From: Limosilactobacillus caccae
GTDB taxonomy: Bacteria; Bacillota; Bacilli; Lactobacillales; Lactobacillaceae
Assembly (NCBI RefSeq): GCF_900156885.1
Contig: NZ_FTOY01000009.1
Location: forward strand, 1 to 64,000
Length of the DNA: 64,000 nucleotides
Direction of reading: 5' to 3'
This document shows, in pieces, positions 1-12,700 of this stretch; positions within the stretch are counted from its first letter, which is position 1; the number at the start of each line of letters is the position of its first letter. The notes below the pieces were generated by a model. That model saw nothing but the letters and a program-made list of their open reading frames with translations. It had not been told where the DNA came from and ran no database searches. The translations under genes and the position numbers were made by a program.

Positions 1-51
1 TTATTTAATTTTTTCTATCAGTACTTCTTGACGAAGAGCCTGTGTATACAC

Positions 52-95
52 AAAGCCGGACGATGAACCAAAAAATGGCTCATCGTCCGGCTTTT
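52..95. terminator. Strong hairpin terminator
   Basis: A 15-bp perfect stem (AAAGCCGGACGATGA and its complement) closes a 13-nt loop and ends in a T run. It can terminate in either direction. It probably ends a gene lying to the left of the window, because no convincing coding end is visible in bases 1-50. Confidence 0.85.
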
Positions 96-550
96 AGTTT
101 TAGACTAGGACTTTTTTCCCAGCCTCTTAATTGTTTTAAAATATCCCTTTCGGGTGATAAATAAGCAAAAGGTGCGAAAATGGTGATGGAAATCAAGGAT
201 GGTCAATTATGCTTGTTAACTCTACCGTATCAACAACTAAAAAATTAATAGGCGATAAGTGTTTACCCTCACGAAGTGCGTCACAAAGGCAAACGTATGA
301 AAAATTTATCATTTGTTCGAAAAAACTTATAAAAAATTGAAAAGCATTAATCATTCGTTAAACCTTGATGACTACGGCGTTTATCATTCGCTTACTAAAA
401 AATAGGAAGTGAAAATGGCCGCCGCACGCCTTGCGCTAGTTGCTATTTGCGGTGCGGCCATATAATATTAATAATTGTAATGAATAGCACCCTTGATTGC
501 ACAATCAAGGACGATGTTAGATTAAGTTTTTAAAAAATAGGGGGAAAATC
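96..550 (+). promoter_or_regulatory. Upstream region of the giant adhesin gene
   Basis: There is no gene in this stretch. A candidate promoter is TTGCTA (440-445) with a short 15-bp gap to TATAAT (461-466). An imperfect inverted repeat (415-427 with 452-461) covers this promoter like an operator. A perfect 9-bp inverted repeat with a CA loop lies at 491-510 in the expected 5' UTR. The ribosome site AGGGGGAAAA precedes the ATG at 551. Bases 120-400 are AT-rich and I see nothing else in them. Confidence 0.45.
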
Positions 551-742
551 ATGTTATCGCATAATAACTGGGAAGAACAGATTAAAAAATACGAACCGAA
601 AGAACAACGCTTTACGATTAAGAAGTTAACTGTTGGGGTCGCATCTGTTTTACTTGGTGTAGCATTTGCTGGGGGAACAGCTTCTGCCGATACTGCAAAC
701 GCTAGTGCGGACTCATCTGCCGGCAGCGATTCATCAGACTGA
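551..742 (+). CDS. YSIRK-type signal peptide fragment of the giant adhesin (frameshifted)
   Basis: This 63-codon frame starts at an ATG with a good ribosome site. It encodes a classic YSIRK/G-S signal peptide (IKKLTVGVASVLLG, then the cleavage region TASADTA) and stops at 740-742. The second adhesin at 17115 has nearly the same leader (same MLSHNN start and same IKKLTVGVASVLLG core) but continues without a break into QTDH and the mature protein. Here the matching QTDH codons lie at 735-746 in the next frame. This is therefore the N-terminus of the following gene, separated from it by a +1 frame change near 730-740. It could be a real mutation or a one-base sequencing or assembly error. Confidence 0.85.
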   Translation: MLSHNNWEEQIKKYEPKEQRFTIKKLTVGVASVLLGVAFAGGTASADTANASADSSAGSDSSD

Positions 743-3700
743 CCACCAGTTAGTCTTAAACTCGGCTAATGCATCATTGAAGAACGCAACTGCTGCTAAC
801 CAAAGCAACAATGCTTCAGCAGCTGTTCAAAACCCGGCAGGGGACATCAATGCTACGACGGCTAATGATTATGAAGCGGCAGTTAAGGCAGCAATGGATG
901 CTAATGCTACGGCGGCAAAAACAACTAATCCAACAACAGAAAATCAAGCAACCACGCAAGCAGCCGACAATAACAACGCGACTGCTGATAATGTTGAAAC
1001 ACAAAACTTTAATGTTCCAACGGCTGACGTCGCAGGGGACGTTAATTACGCCAATGCGTTCCAAAGCTTGATGTTATTTGCATCACCACGGAATTTCCAG
1101 AATAATGACAGTGCAGTTGACTTAGCTAACTTCAATCCAACGATTAATTATCAAAATCCATATACAAACAATAATGTGTACGGGGTTTCGATTCCTGAAA
1201 CGCAATATGCATATTCCGCTGCTATTGATAAAAAGAACGGAAACAAAGTCTTAGTTTGGACTACTGACAAAGCTAATCCGGGACAAACTTTATACTTCTA
1301 CGTTGGCTCAACGTTAGCCGCAACTATCAATGCAACTGATAAGCGTACACAGGGATTTAATGTTAACATTTACAACACTAATGATCCTTCATTCTACCAA
1401 GGTGGGCATTACACTTACGATTATACTAAGGCTAGAAAAGCCGTTGGTGGTTATACCTTCTATCTTAACAATGTTAAAGGTATTGATGGGTCTAAGGTTA
1501 ATAATGGTATTTCTGGGAACTTTAGTCGCGGTAATTCAAACATGGTTTTCCAGCGAATGGATGGCTCAGGAGACCTCTACAACACCAATCCAACGTCAAC
1601 TTCATGGACTTCAGTTAGTGCCTTAGCACCAACTGAGGTTACTCAACATATCTACTATGTAAATGCAGATACTGGTGAGCTAATGGCAACCAAAGAAGCA
1701 ACTGGATTGTCTGGTCAGAAGTACAATTTGACAACCAGTGCTGCTCCTGAGAATGTTACTTGGAAAGGTAGTCAGTATAAATTAGTTGACAGTAGTCAAG
1801 CTAGCGATAAGGCAATGAATACTGTCTTGGCTACGAACAATGGTGTAAATATTACTGCTAAAAGTGTTGCTGATGCCCCTCTTAAAGGGACATTAGGTCA
1901 ATTTAGACCAGGTAATATTTATTCTTCAGTTGTTAATTACGGTCAAGGTGTATTGTTCATTCAAAAGGGACGAATTCCAGATGCTGATAGGAATATTCCT
2001 GAAGGGACAACAGACTCCAATGCTTACGAACTGCATGTTGCTGATCAGCCAGGTGTAGGTGGAAGAAATACTGTAAACGGTGACCTTAAGCCTAATGGTT
2101 TTATGGGATCGGGTGGTTTGAGTAGTGTCTACTTTAGACCTGGTGATGAAGTCGGTGGTGCAATTCAGGGTGGTACCGGGATGCACAAGAATACGTTCAC
2201 CCCTGGTAACCAAGACATTGTTCTCTTCTATAAAGGAGCCCCTCAACCAGTAGAAAACAAGGTTAGTGGAACAATTACCTACATTGATGATACGGATGGC
2301 ACAGTGTTAGATGCTAGAAGTATCGGTGAGGGTAATGTCGGTGATCTGGTTTCCTACAACTCTAAAAATGTGATTCTCCACTATGAGGGACTGCACTACA
2401 AGAAAGTAAAAAGCAACTTTACTGACGGTAGTACGACGTTTAAGCAAACTGGGAATGATTATGAAGTTCACTTTGTACATGCTACTCAAGACAATACTGA
2501 AACCCGCGATGTAAAGCGGACTATCAACTATGTTGGTAAAGAAAGTCCAACTTCCCAACCTACTCCAGTACACGGTGCACCAAATGGTGGGACTAGTTAT
2601 CAACAAACAGCATCCTTTACGCGGACCAATACGACTGACCTTGTAACAAACACAGTAAAATATGGTCAGTGGAGTGCGAATGGTAGCACTACATTTGCAG
2701 CAGTTCCATCAAACTTGCCACAACAAATTGGCTACGACAAGGTTGATATTCCATCAGTGGGGAGTATCCAAGTAACCCCTGATACGCACATTAGTCCAAT
2801 TACTGTTACCTATACTAAGAACCCGGCACCAGTTAGTGTATACAAGCAAGGTAATACCGAAACCAAGACTGTTAAGCGGATCATTAACTACTACGACCGG
2901 GAAACAGGTGCCAAGATTCCGGCAAACTTGATCAACCAAAACCCAGTAACGCAAGAAGTTACTTTTACGCGTAACCAGGTTCTTGACGGTCAAGGAAACG
3001 TAATTGGTTACGGTAAAGTTGTTAATGGTGGTACTAACTTCGTTCCGCAAGATTGGCATGATCAATATGGGCAAAGTGTCGCTAGTTTTGATGCTAAGCG
3101 GTCCCAAGACTTAAGTGCTAATTCCTACACTGCCGCAGAATATCTTGATGGTAGTAGTGCTGAAATTGTTGCGGCAAACCAAAACGTTACTGCTAATACT
3201 CCTGATGAAACGATCAACGTATACTATGGTCACCAAAAGAAAAACGTTACGAGACAAGAAAGTGTAAAGCGGAACTTCCACTACATCTTTACTGATGGGA
3301 CTAAGCCGAGTGATCACCTGGTTCCTACTGCAACCCAGACTGTTCAATTTACAGGAACTGCTGTTAAGGACATGGTTACCGGTGTTACTGGTCCAACAAC
3401 TTGGGCGCCATCAACTGGTTACTTAGTCGCAACAGCTGCGCAACCAGTTGCGGGTTATGACATTACTGGTAATGTCAACGCAAACCCAGATGGTAGTACT
3501 AATAATATTGCGGTACAGCCTGGATCTAGTGACATTGACGTTACGCTTGTTTACACGCCACAAAAACCAGCTCCAGTTACTCCACAACGGGCAACCGTTC
3601 AAATCATTGATAAGACTGACAACAATAAGCTTCTTACCACATTTAATAATGATCATGGTGAAAAGGGGAGTCAGATTAGCTTTGATGGTCAACCAGCAAC

Positions 3701-6700
3701 CTTACAATCACTTCTTAACAGTGGTTACAAGCTTGACAGTGCGGTTGATGACACCAACGGTAACGCCGTTTCAATTGCAAACGGCAACACAATTACCTTC
3801 CCAGCATTTGATAGCAATGACAACAATGTTCAAAGCTTCAAGATTTACTTAGTTCACGGCACTCACACCAATACAACTAAGGACACTAACCAAGCACTTG
3901 TTCACTACATTGTTGCTGATGGAAAGGTTGATGCACCTGCTGATAATGTTCAACATGTAACCTGGACAAAGACGGATACAGTTGATGACGTTACTGGAAA
4001 GGTTACGGAAGGTACTTGGACTCCTGATAAGACCTCATACGGTAAGGTAACTACACCAGCCTTACCTGGTTACACTACTGATACCCCAGAAGTAAAAGCA
4101 ATCACGGCAGTTCACGGGGTTAACCCAGTTAATGTTGTTGTCTACAATCCAGCACCTGTTGAAGCACAAAAGGCAGACTTAACTGTTTTCGACAAGAAGA
4201 CTGGTAAACAATTGAACGTCTTCACCAATTCTGGTAAGGCGGGTGAACCAATTGCCTTTAGTGGTGCTGACGGTTACGTTAACAACTTGACTGCTCAAGG
4301 TTACGTAATTGATAGCTTTGTAAACGATGCAAACCAGCCTTCTACACCTGGTTCTTACAGCGATATTCGTTACGATAACTATGACAATGATGCTAAGGCT
4401 GACCAGCACTTCAAGTTATACTTAGATCACCAAACTGAAGAAGCAACTGAACAAAAGCAGACAACATCAACTGTCCACTACAAAGTTTCTGATGGCGCGG
4501 TTCCTGCACCAACAGATAATGTCCAAACCATTAACTGGACACGTCCAGGAACTAAGGATAAGGTAACTGGCGAATTTACCCCAACTGGTAACTGGACTAC
4601 TCCTGACCAATACAACAATGTCCAAACTCCACCATTGGAAGGATACACTGCTGATCGGGATAACGTTCCAGGACCAGTTCCTAGTCCTAACGAAAACCCA
4701 GAAACAACTGTTACTTATACACCAAAGGCTCCAGAAGCAATTACCTACACTGCAACTCCTGAAGTACGGACTGTTACGTGGACGATTAACTATTACGACC
4801 AAGTAACTGGTGAAAAGATTCCTAACGAATTGATTGCTGGTAACCCAACTACGCAAACTGTTCAAATTACCCGGAACCACGTTGTGTCATCAACTGGTCA
4901 AGACATGGGTTACGGAACAGTAAGTGCTGATGGTAAGACATTTACCAAGGCTGCTGGTGATGGCTGGAATACTGCAGACTGGGCTGAAGTTGCTTCGCCA
5001 GACTTAACTAAGGCTGGTTACACTGCACCAGACAAGGCTAATGTTGCTCATGTTCAGGTTAACTCATCAACGAAGGACCAAAATGTTGACGTATACTACG
5101 GTCACCAAACCGAATTAGTTACGCCACAAGATCCGAAGAACCCGAACACTCCAGTTAACCCTAATGACCCACGGCAGACACCATCAACTTACCCAGGTGG
5201 CTTAACTGCTAACGACTTACAGCAGACCGTTGTTCGTCACATTAATTACGTTGGGGTAAACAGTGATGGAACGAAGACCGCAGTTAACGGTGCGCCTGAT
5301 GGCAAGACTAGTTACGACCAATCAGTAACCTTCGAACGGCAAGCAGTTATTGATAAGGTAACTGGTGAATTACTTGGTTACGATACTAACGCTAATGATA
5401 AGAAACCAACTGTTACAACGACTGATGCCGATCGGGCATGGATGCCTGCTACGGCAACCTTTGACAGTGTTCGTTCACAAACACCGGCTAGCGTTGTAGA
5501 CAAGGATGGTAAGGCATTTGACCTTGTTGACATTTCTAGCGTAGATTCAATGACCGTTAACCCTGGCCAAGTAGTAAAGGATGTTACTGTAACCTACAGC
5601 CACACTCCTGAAGTTAAGCAGGGTAGCGTAACGGTTGTCTTCCATGACGACACTACTAACTCTACTATTCCAAATGTAGGTACTAAGACTGGTACTCAAG
5701 AAACTGGTACTCCTGTAAATTACACACCAAACAGTGACTTAACTACGCTTGAAAACGAAGGTTACGTATACGTTGGTCAAGATGGCAACATCCCATCAGA
5801 AGTTCCTGACGGTAACAAGACCATTACGATCCACGTTAAGCACGGTGAAGTTCCGGTAAACCCTGAAACTCCAGGTAAGCCAGATCAACCACTTAACCCT
5901 AATGATCCACGGCCAAAGGAAGATCAACCGAAGTACCCAGCTGGTTCTGATGTTGTGACTAAGGACATCACACGGACCATTCACTACGAAGGTGCAGACC
6001 AATACACTCCAGATGATGCTTCACAAACGGTTCACTTTGAAGCGAAGGGTGTTCTTGATAAGGTAACCGGTGAATGGACTACTCCACTTGCTTGGAGTGC
6101 GGACCAAAACTTTGATGCTAAGAGAACGCCAAACATTCCTGGCTACCACGTGGTAAGTGTTGACCGTGACACGACTGACAACAAGAATGTTAACGGTGCA
6201 ACTGTAAATCACGCTGATTCAAACTACACCGTTACTGTTAAGTACGCTAAGGATGAAACTCCAGTTAAGCAAGGTAGCGTAAACGTTGTCTTCCATGACG
6301 ATACCGATAACGTTACTATTCCAAATGTTGGGCTTAACACTGGCGACCTCGAAACTGGTACTGCAGTAAACTACACACCAAACAGTGACTTAACTACGCT
6401 TGAAAACGAAGGTTACGTTTACGTTGGTCAAGATGGCAACATCCCATCAGAAGTTCCTGACGGTAACAAGACCATTACGATCCACGTTAAGCATGGTGAA
6501 GTTCCGGTAAACCCTGAAACTCCAGGTAAGCCAGACCAACCACTTAACCCTAACGACCCACGGCCAAAGGAAGACCAACCGAAGTACCCAGCTGGTTCTG
6601 ATGTTGTCACTAAGAGTGTTACGCGGACGATCCACTACAGCGGTGCTGGCGAATACACTCCAGATGACGCTTCCCAAACGGTTAACTTCACTGCTAAGGG

Positions 6701-9700
6701 TGTCCTTGACAAGGTAACTGGCGAATGGAAGACGCCATTAGCATGGTCAGAAAATCAAAGCTTTGACGCTAAGAGAACGCCAAACATTCCTGGCTACCAC
6801 GTGGTAAGTGTTGACCGTGACACGACTGACAACAAGAATGTTAACGGCGCAACGGTTGACCACAATGCTAGTGACTACACGGTTAATGTTGTTTACGCTC
6901 CGGATGTTGTTGACCAACACTTAACTGTTAAGTTCTACGACGACACAGATAAGAAGGCATTGTCAAGCTACGACAAGGCTGTTGATGGCCCTGCTGGCAC
7001 TGACCTTAACTACACCACTCAAGCTTCAATCACTGAACTTGAAAACATGGGTTACGAACTGGTTAGCGATAGCTTCACTGCGGCTAACTTAGACGGCAAG
7101 ATGCCTGCTAATGGTGGTAACTACGAAGTTCACTTGGTTCACAAGACCACGACGGTTACACCAAAGGATCCTGGTAAGCCAGGCGAACCAGTTGATCCAA
7201 ACAACCCAACTGGTCCAAAGTATCCAAACGGAACGGCCATTGATAACTTGCAAAAGCAAGGAAAGATGACAGTTACCTACGTCATTGACGGTAATGATGC
7301 TAACAAGCCAACTGCTCCAGAAACACAAACCCGGGATATTACCTTCACGAAGGAAATTACCTTTGATCAGGTAACGGGTGAAATCCTTAAAGATTCTGGT
7401 TGGAATGTTGATAGTCAAACTTACCCAATTATTAACAGTCCAGCAGTTGAAGGCTACACACCAAACGAAAACTATGTTGGTGGGAAGACCGTCAACGTCA
7501 CTGATACTAACTTGAACGTTGACTACGTAGTTCACTACACGAAGAACGCTGAACCAGTTGATAATACTCAAAAGGCGAAGGTTGTTTACCAAGATGTAAA
7601 TAATCCAGACAAGGTTATCGAACTTGCCACGGATGATTCTGCAAATATTAATGGTCTTTCTGGTCAACCAGGCGACCAAATTAACTACAGCACGACTGAC
7701 CGGATCAAGGAATTTGAAGCGAAGGGTTACGTTCTGAAGAACAACGGCTTCCCTGTAGGTGCCGCCTTCGATAACGATAACGCTAGCGACCAAATCTTCT
7801 ACGTAACATTTGTTCACGGAACAACGCCGGTTAACCCTGACAATCCAGGTCCTAACTACACGAAGGATGAGTTACAAAAGACCATCACGCGGACCATTCA
7901 CTACGTAGGTGCTGATAAGAATCCAGCAGATGTTCACCAAACAGTATCATTTACTGCTAATGGTGTCCGGGACACGGTAACTAACGAGATGGTTGAACCA
8001 TTGACTTGGTCTGCTGATCAAACATTTAACAACCAAATCACACCAACTGTTTCTGGTTACCACGTTGAAAGCGTCGACCGTGACTCAACTGATAACACTA
8101 ACGTTAACAGTGCACCAATTTCCCACACTGGCAGTGACTACACCGTTACTGTTAAGTACGCTAAGGATGCGGAACCAGTTAAGCAAGGTAGCTTAACGGT
8201 TGTCTTCCATGACGATACTACTGGTCAAGATATTCCAGGTTACGGGACAACAATTTCTAGTCAAAAGGTTGGGACGACAGTAGAGTACAAGTCACAAGGT
8301 GATTTGACTAAGCTTGAAAACAAGGGTTACGTTTACGTACCAACTGATGGCGACACTGTTCCAACTGAGATTGCTGAGGGTGACAAGACCATTACTATCC
8401 ATGTTAAACATGGTACTCGTCCAGTAACCCCAGAAAACCCAGCTGACCCTAACCAACCAGTTGACCCAACTAAGCCAGGGACACCAACACCGGTTGACCA
8501 ACACCTTGGCAAGACTGACTTACAAAAGACGATTACCCGTGATGTAACTTACGTTTACACTGACGGTCAAAAGTCTGCTCAGCCAGTTCACCAAGAAGTT
8601 TCATTCAAGGGTGAAGGGACGATTGACTTAGTAACTGGTAACCTCGTTAACCTCAACGACGATGGCTCAATCAAGGATCAACGTGGTTCAATCACTTGGA
8701 ACGAAACTAGTCAAAACCTTGCGGATATTCCAGCAATTGATACGACTGGTTACGAAATCACCGGTGTAAACAGTGAAAACTCATTCGCTAACGTTGATCG
8801 CCAAACTGGTGCAATCAGTAGTCAGAGCGTTACACCACAAAGCGGTAACATTTCAATCCAAATTACCTTAACACCTAAGGCAACGCCGGTTGAAACTACC
8901 CGTGGTTCAATTACGTACATTGATACAACGACTGGTAAGACCCTTGAAACTGCTAACTTTGGTGGTCCAGTGGGCGATGCAATCGACTACAAGACTGGTG
9001 ACCGGATTAAATTCTATGAAGGCCTCGGTTACAAGTTAGTATCAAATAACTTTAATGATGGTTCACAAACATTCAACCAGGATGCATCTAAGAACGTCTT
9101 TGAAGTTAAGTTGGCCCATGACACAGTTCCGGTAGATCCAGAACACCCAGGTTATGGTTACGACGAGGCTGCCTTACAAAAGACGATCACCCGTGATGTA
9201 ACTTACGTTTACGCAGATGGGACGCAAGCTGATACACCAGTTCACCAGGAAGTTTCATTCCATCGTGAAGGAATTGTCGACAAGGTTACTCATCAATTTG
9301 TAACGGTTACGGTTGACGAAAACGATGGGACAGTTACCCTTACTCCTGTTGCCGGCCCTAACTGGGTTGTTGATGGTAGTGACAGTTATGGGGCAACGAA
9401 GTCAATTGACTTGACGACTAACCACATCGTCAACGTTGCTGAAGTTAACACGAACGCAGCTGTTGACCGGACTAACGGTAGTGTTGCAGCTGAAACTGTT
9501 ACACCAACCAACCAGAACAGTAAGATTGTTATTACCTTAGATAAGAACGTGGTTAACGACCAGAACGCAATGGTTGTTTACCGTGATGTTGATAACAATA
9601 ATGCAGTCATCGCCCAATCTGACAACTTGACTGGTAAGCCAGGTGACAAGATTAACTACAGTACTGAGAATACGTTGAAGGACCTTACAAACAAGGGTTA

Positions 9701-12700
9701 CGTATTAGTAACTAACGGCTTCGATGGTAACGGAGAACAACCAAGCTTCGATAATGATGATAAGAAGAGTCAAATCTTCTACGTTGACTTGAAGCACGGT
9801 ACTCGTCCAGTAACGCCAACGGACCCAGTTGATCCGCAACACCCAGTTGACCCAGATCATCCAGATAACCCAGCTAACAAGGATCCACAACCAGGATTAA
9901 CTGCTACCGACTTGCAAAAGACGGTTAACCGGGACTTCACTTACAACTTCACTGATGGTACCAGCCACCCAGAAGTTCAAGAAGCTACCCAAACGGTAAC
10001 CTTCACTGGAACTGCCCACATTGACAAGGTAACTGGTCAATTAGTAACGGTTGACGGCCAAGGCAATGTTACTGGAAAGGGCCAAGTAAGTTGGGACAAG
10101 ACGAGCGACAATTTAGCTAGTGTTGCCGCTAAGAATGTGCCAGGTTACCACGTCGTTTCTACCCAAAACGCTAACGTTAATGGTAGTGTTGACAACTTGA
10201 CAGTTAACCCTAACTCTGGGGATGTTCACGTCGTAATTACTTACGCACCAGACGTTCCTGCTGCTGAAACAGTATTTGGTACACAAACTGTTCACTACGT
10301 TGACCAAAACGGTCATAAGTTAATGGATGACAGCATCAACAGTACGTTCACCTTCACGAAGAACAGTGAGACTGGTAATAAGTGGAATGCTAATGAGCAC
10401 AAGTACGCTGATGCCACTGCTCCAGCAATTCCTGGTTATGAAGCTGACAACCAAGTATACGAAGGTCAGATTGGTAAGCCAAGTGATCCTAATAAGGAAA
10501 TCACGATCACTTACCACGTAGTTCAAAACGACCAGAACGCAATGGTAGTTTACCGTGACATTGATAACCATAATGTAGTCATCGATCAATCTGACAACTT
10601 GACTGGTAAGCCAGGCGACAAGATTAACTACAGTACTGCACAAACGTTGACGGACCTTGAAAACAAAGGTTACGAATTAGTAACCAACGGCTTTGATGGT
10701 AACGGGGCACAACCAACCTTCGATAATGATGATAAGAAGAGTCAAATCTTCTACGTTGACTTGAAGCACAAGACTGTTCCGGTAACGCCAGAAAATCCTA
10801 ATGGTTATGACAAGACTGACTTGCAAAAGACAGTTACCCGGACGGTTGAATACCAGTACGCTAATGGTAACCCAGCCCACGAAACAGTAACGCAAACAGT
10901 TAACTTTAGTGGTAAGGGTACTCTTGATAAGGTAACTGGTAACCTTGTTAACCTTAATGATGATGGTTCAATCAAGGACCAATACGGTAAGATTACTTGG
11001 GACAGTGACAGCAAGGATCTCAATGCTATTCCGGCAGTTACAATTCCGGGCTACTACGTATCAAACGTTCGTGGCCAAAACACGAGTGCAACTATTAACT
11101 CAACTACTGCTGAAATTGGCGGTGAAACCGTTACGCCTGATAGCAAGAACGGGATAATCACGATTGTTTACACCAAGTCACCAGAAGTTCCAGTTTCTGC
11201 TAGTGGTTCATTGACCTACATTGATGACACGACAGGAGCACACATTGGTAGTGCAAGCTTCAGTGGTAATGTTGGCGACTTGATCAACTACACGACGGCA
11301 AGCACAATCCAGAACTTCGTAGCACAAGGCTACAAGCTTGTTTCAAACGACTTCAATGATGGTACGCAAGTTTACGACAAGGATTCAGCAAAGAACACCT
11401 TTGAAGTTCACTTGGTACATGACACAACTCCAGTAAATCCAGAAAACCCAGGTTACGGCTACGACAAGACGGACCTTGAAAAGACGGTTACCCGTGATGT
11501 AACTTACGTCTACGCAGATGGTTCACAAGCCGCTGCCCCTGTTCACCAGGAAGCTTCATTCCGTGGTGAAGGAACGATTGACAAGGTTACTCATCAATTA
11601 GTAACGGTTAAGGATGGTAAGATCACTGGTGCTGGTGAGATCACTTGGACTGCTACTGGCGACAACTTCGCTGCTACTGATTCGATTGATACGACTAAGT
11701 ACCACATCACTAAGATCTCTGTAAATGGTACTAACGCAACAGTTAACCAAGATACCGGTGTTGTTTCAGGTGAAACAGTAACGCCAAACTCTAACAACAG
11801 TAAGATTGTTATTACCTTGGCTAACAACCCAATCAACGATCAAACAGCAATGGTTGTTTACCGTGATGTTGATAACCACAATGCGGTCATCACGCAATCC
11901 GGGACGTTGACTGGTCAACCAGGTAGTGACATCAACTACAGCACTGCTAACCAACTCAAGGCCCTCGAAGAACAAGGTTACGTATTAGAAAGCAACGGCT
12001 TTGATGGCAACGGAATGAAGCAAACCTTCGATAATGATGATTCGAAGAGCCAAATCTTCTACGTTGACTTGAAGCACGGTACGAAGGACATTACGCCAAA
12101 TACTCCTGATCCAGATCATGGATTCACGAAGGAAAGTTTGACCAAGACTGGTACGCAAACAGTTATTTACACTGGTGCGGGTGAAAAGACGCCAAAGGCC
12201 AATGTTACAAACATTACCTTTGAACACACGCTGACGATTGACAAGGTAACTGGTAAGGTTACTAAGGACAAAGGTTGGACACCAGCTAGCCAATCTTACA
12301 CGAAGATTGAAACGCCAACGGTTGATGGCTACACAGCTGACAAGAGCGTTGCTGGTGGTGAAACAGTTACGATTAACCCAACAACTGGGAACGGTGAAGT
12401 TAACAAGACATACGTTGTTAACTACACCAAGAACCCTGAGACACCGGTTGTTAATAACCAAAATGCCCAGGTTCGCTACATTGACCAAGACAACAACAAC
12501 TCCTTGATCACTGCTTCAAATAACTTGAGCGGTAAGCCAGGTTCAGCAATTGATTACAGCACTGCTAATACCATTACTGAGCTTGAAAACCAAGGTTACG
12601 AACTCGTTTACGATGGCTTCACTGGTAAGAACGCAACGTTTGATAACGATGACAGCACAACGCAAACATTCGACGTTGTCTTGAAGCACAATCACACCAC

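Noticed and set aside
1-51. Possible end of a gene at the left window edge
   Set aside because: Short open stretches in several frames, but a strong terminator immediately to the right and no recognisable C-terminus; cannot be decided from 50 bases.
181-249. Short ORF upstream of the giant adhesin (about 22 codons)
   Set aside because: No ribosome site, no conservation clue and AT-rich surroundings; chance occurrence is likely.
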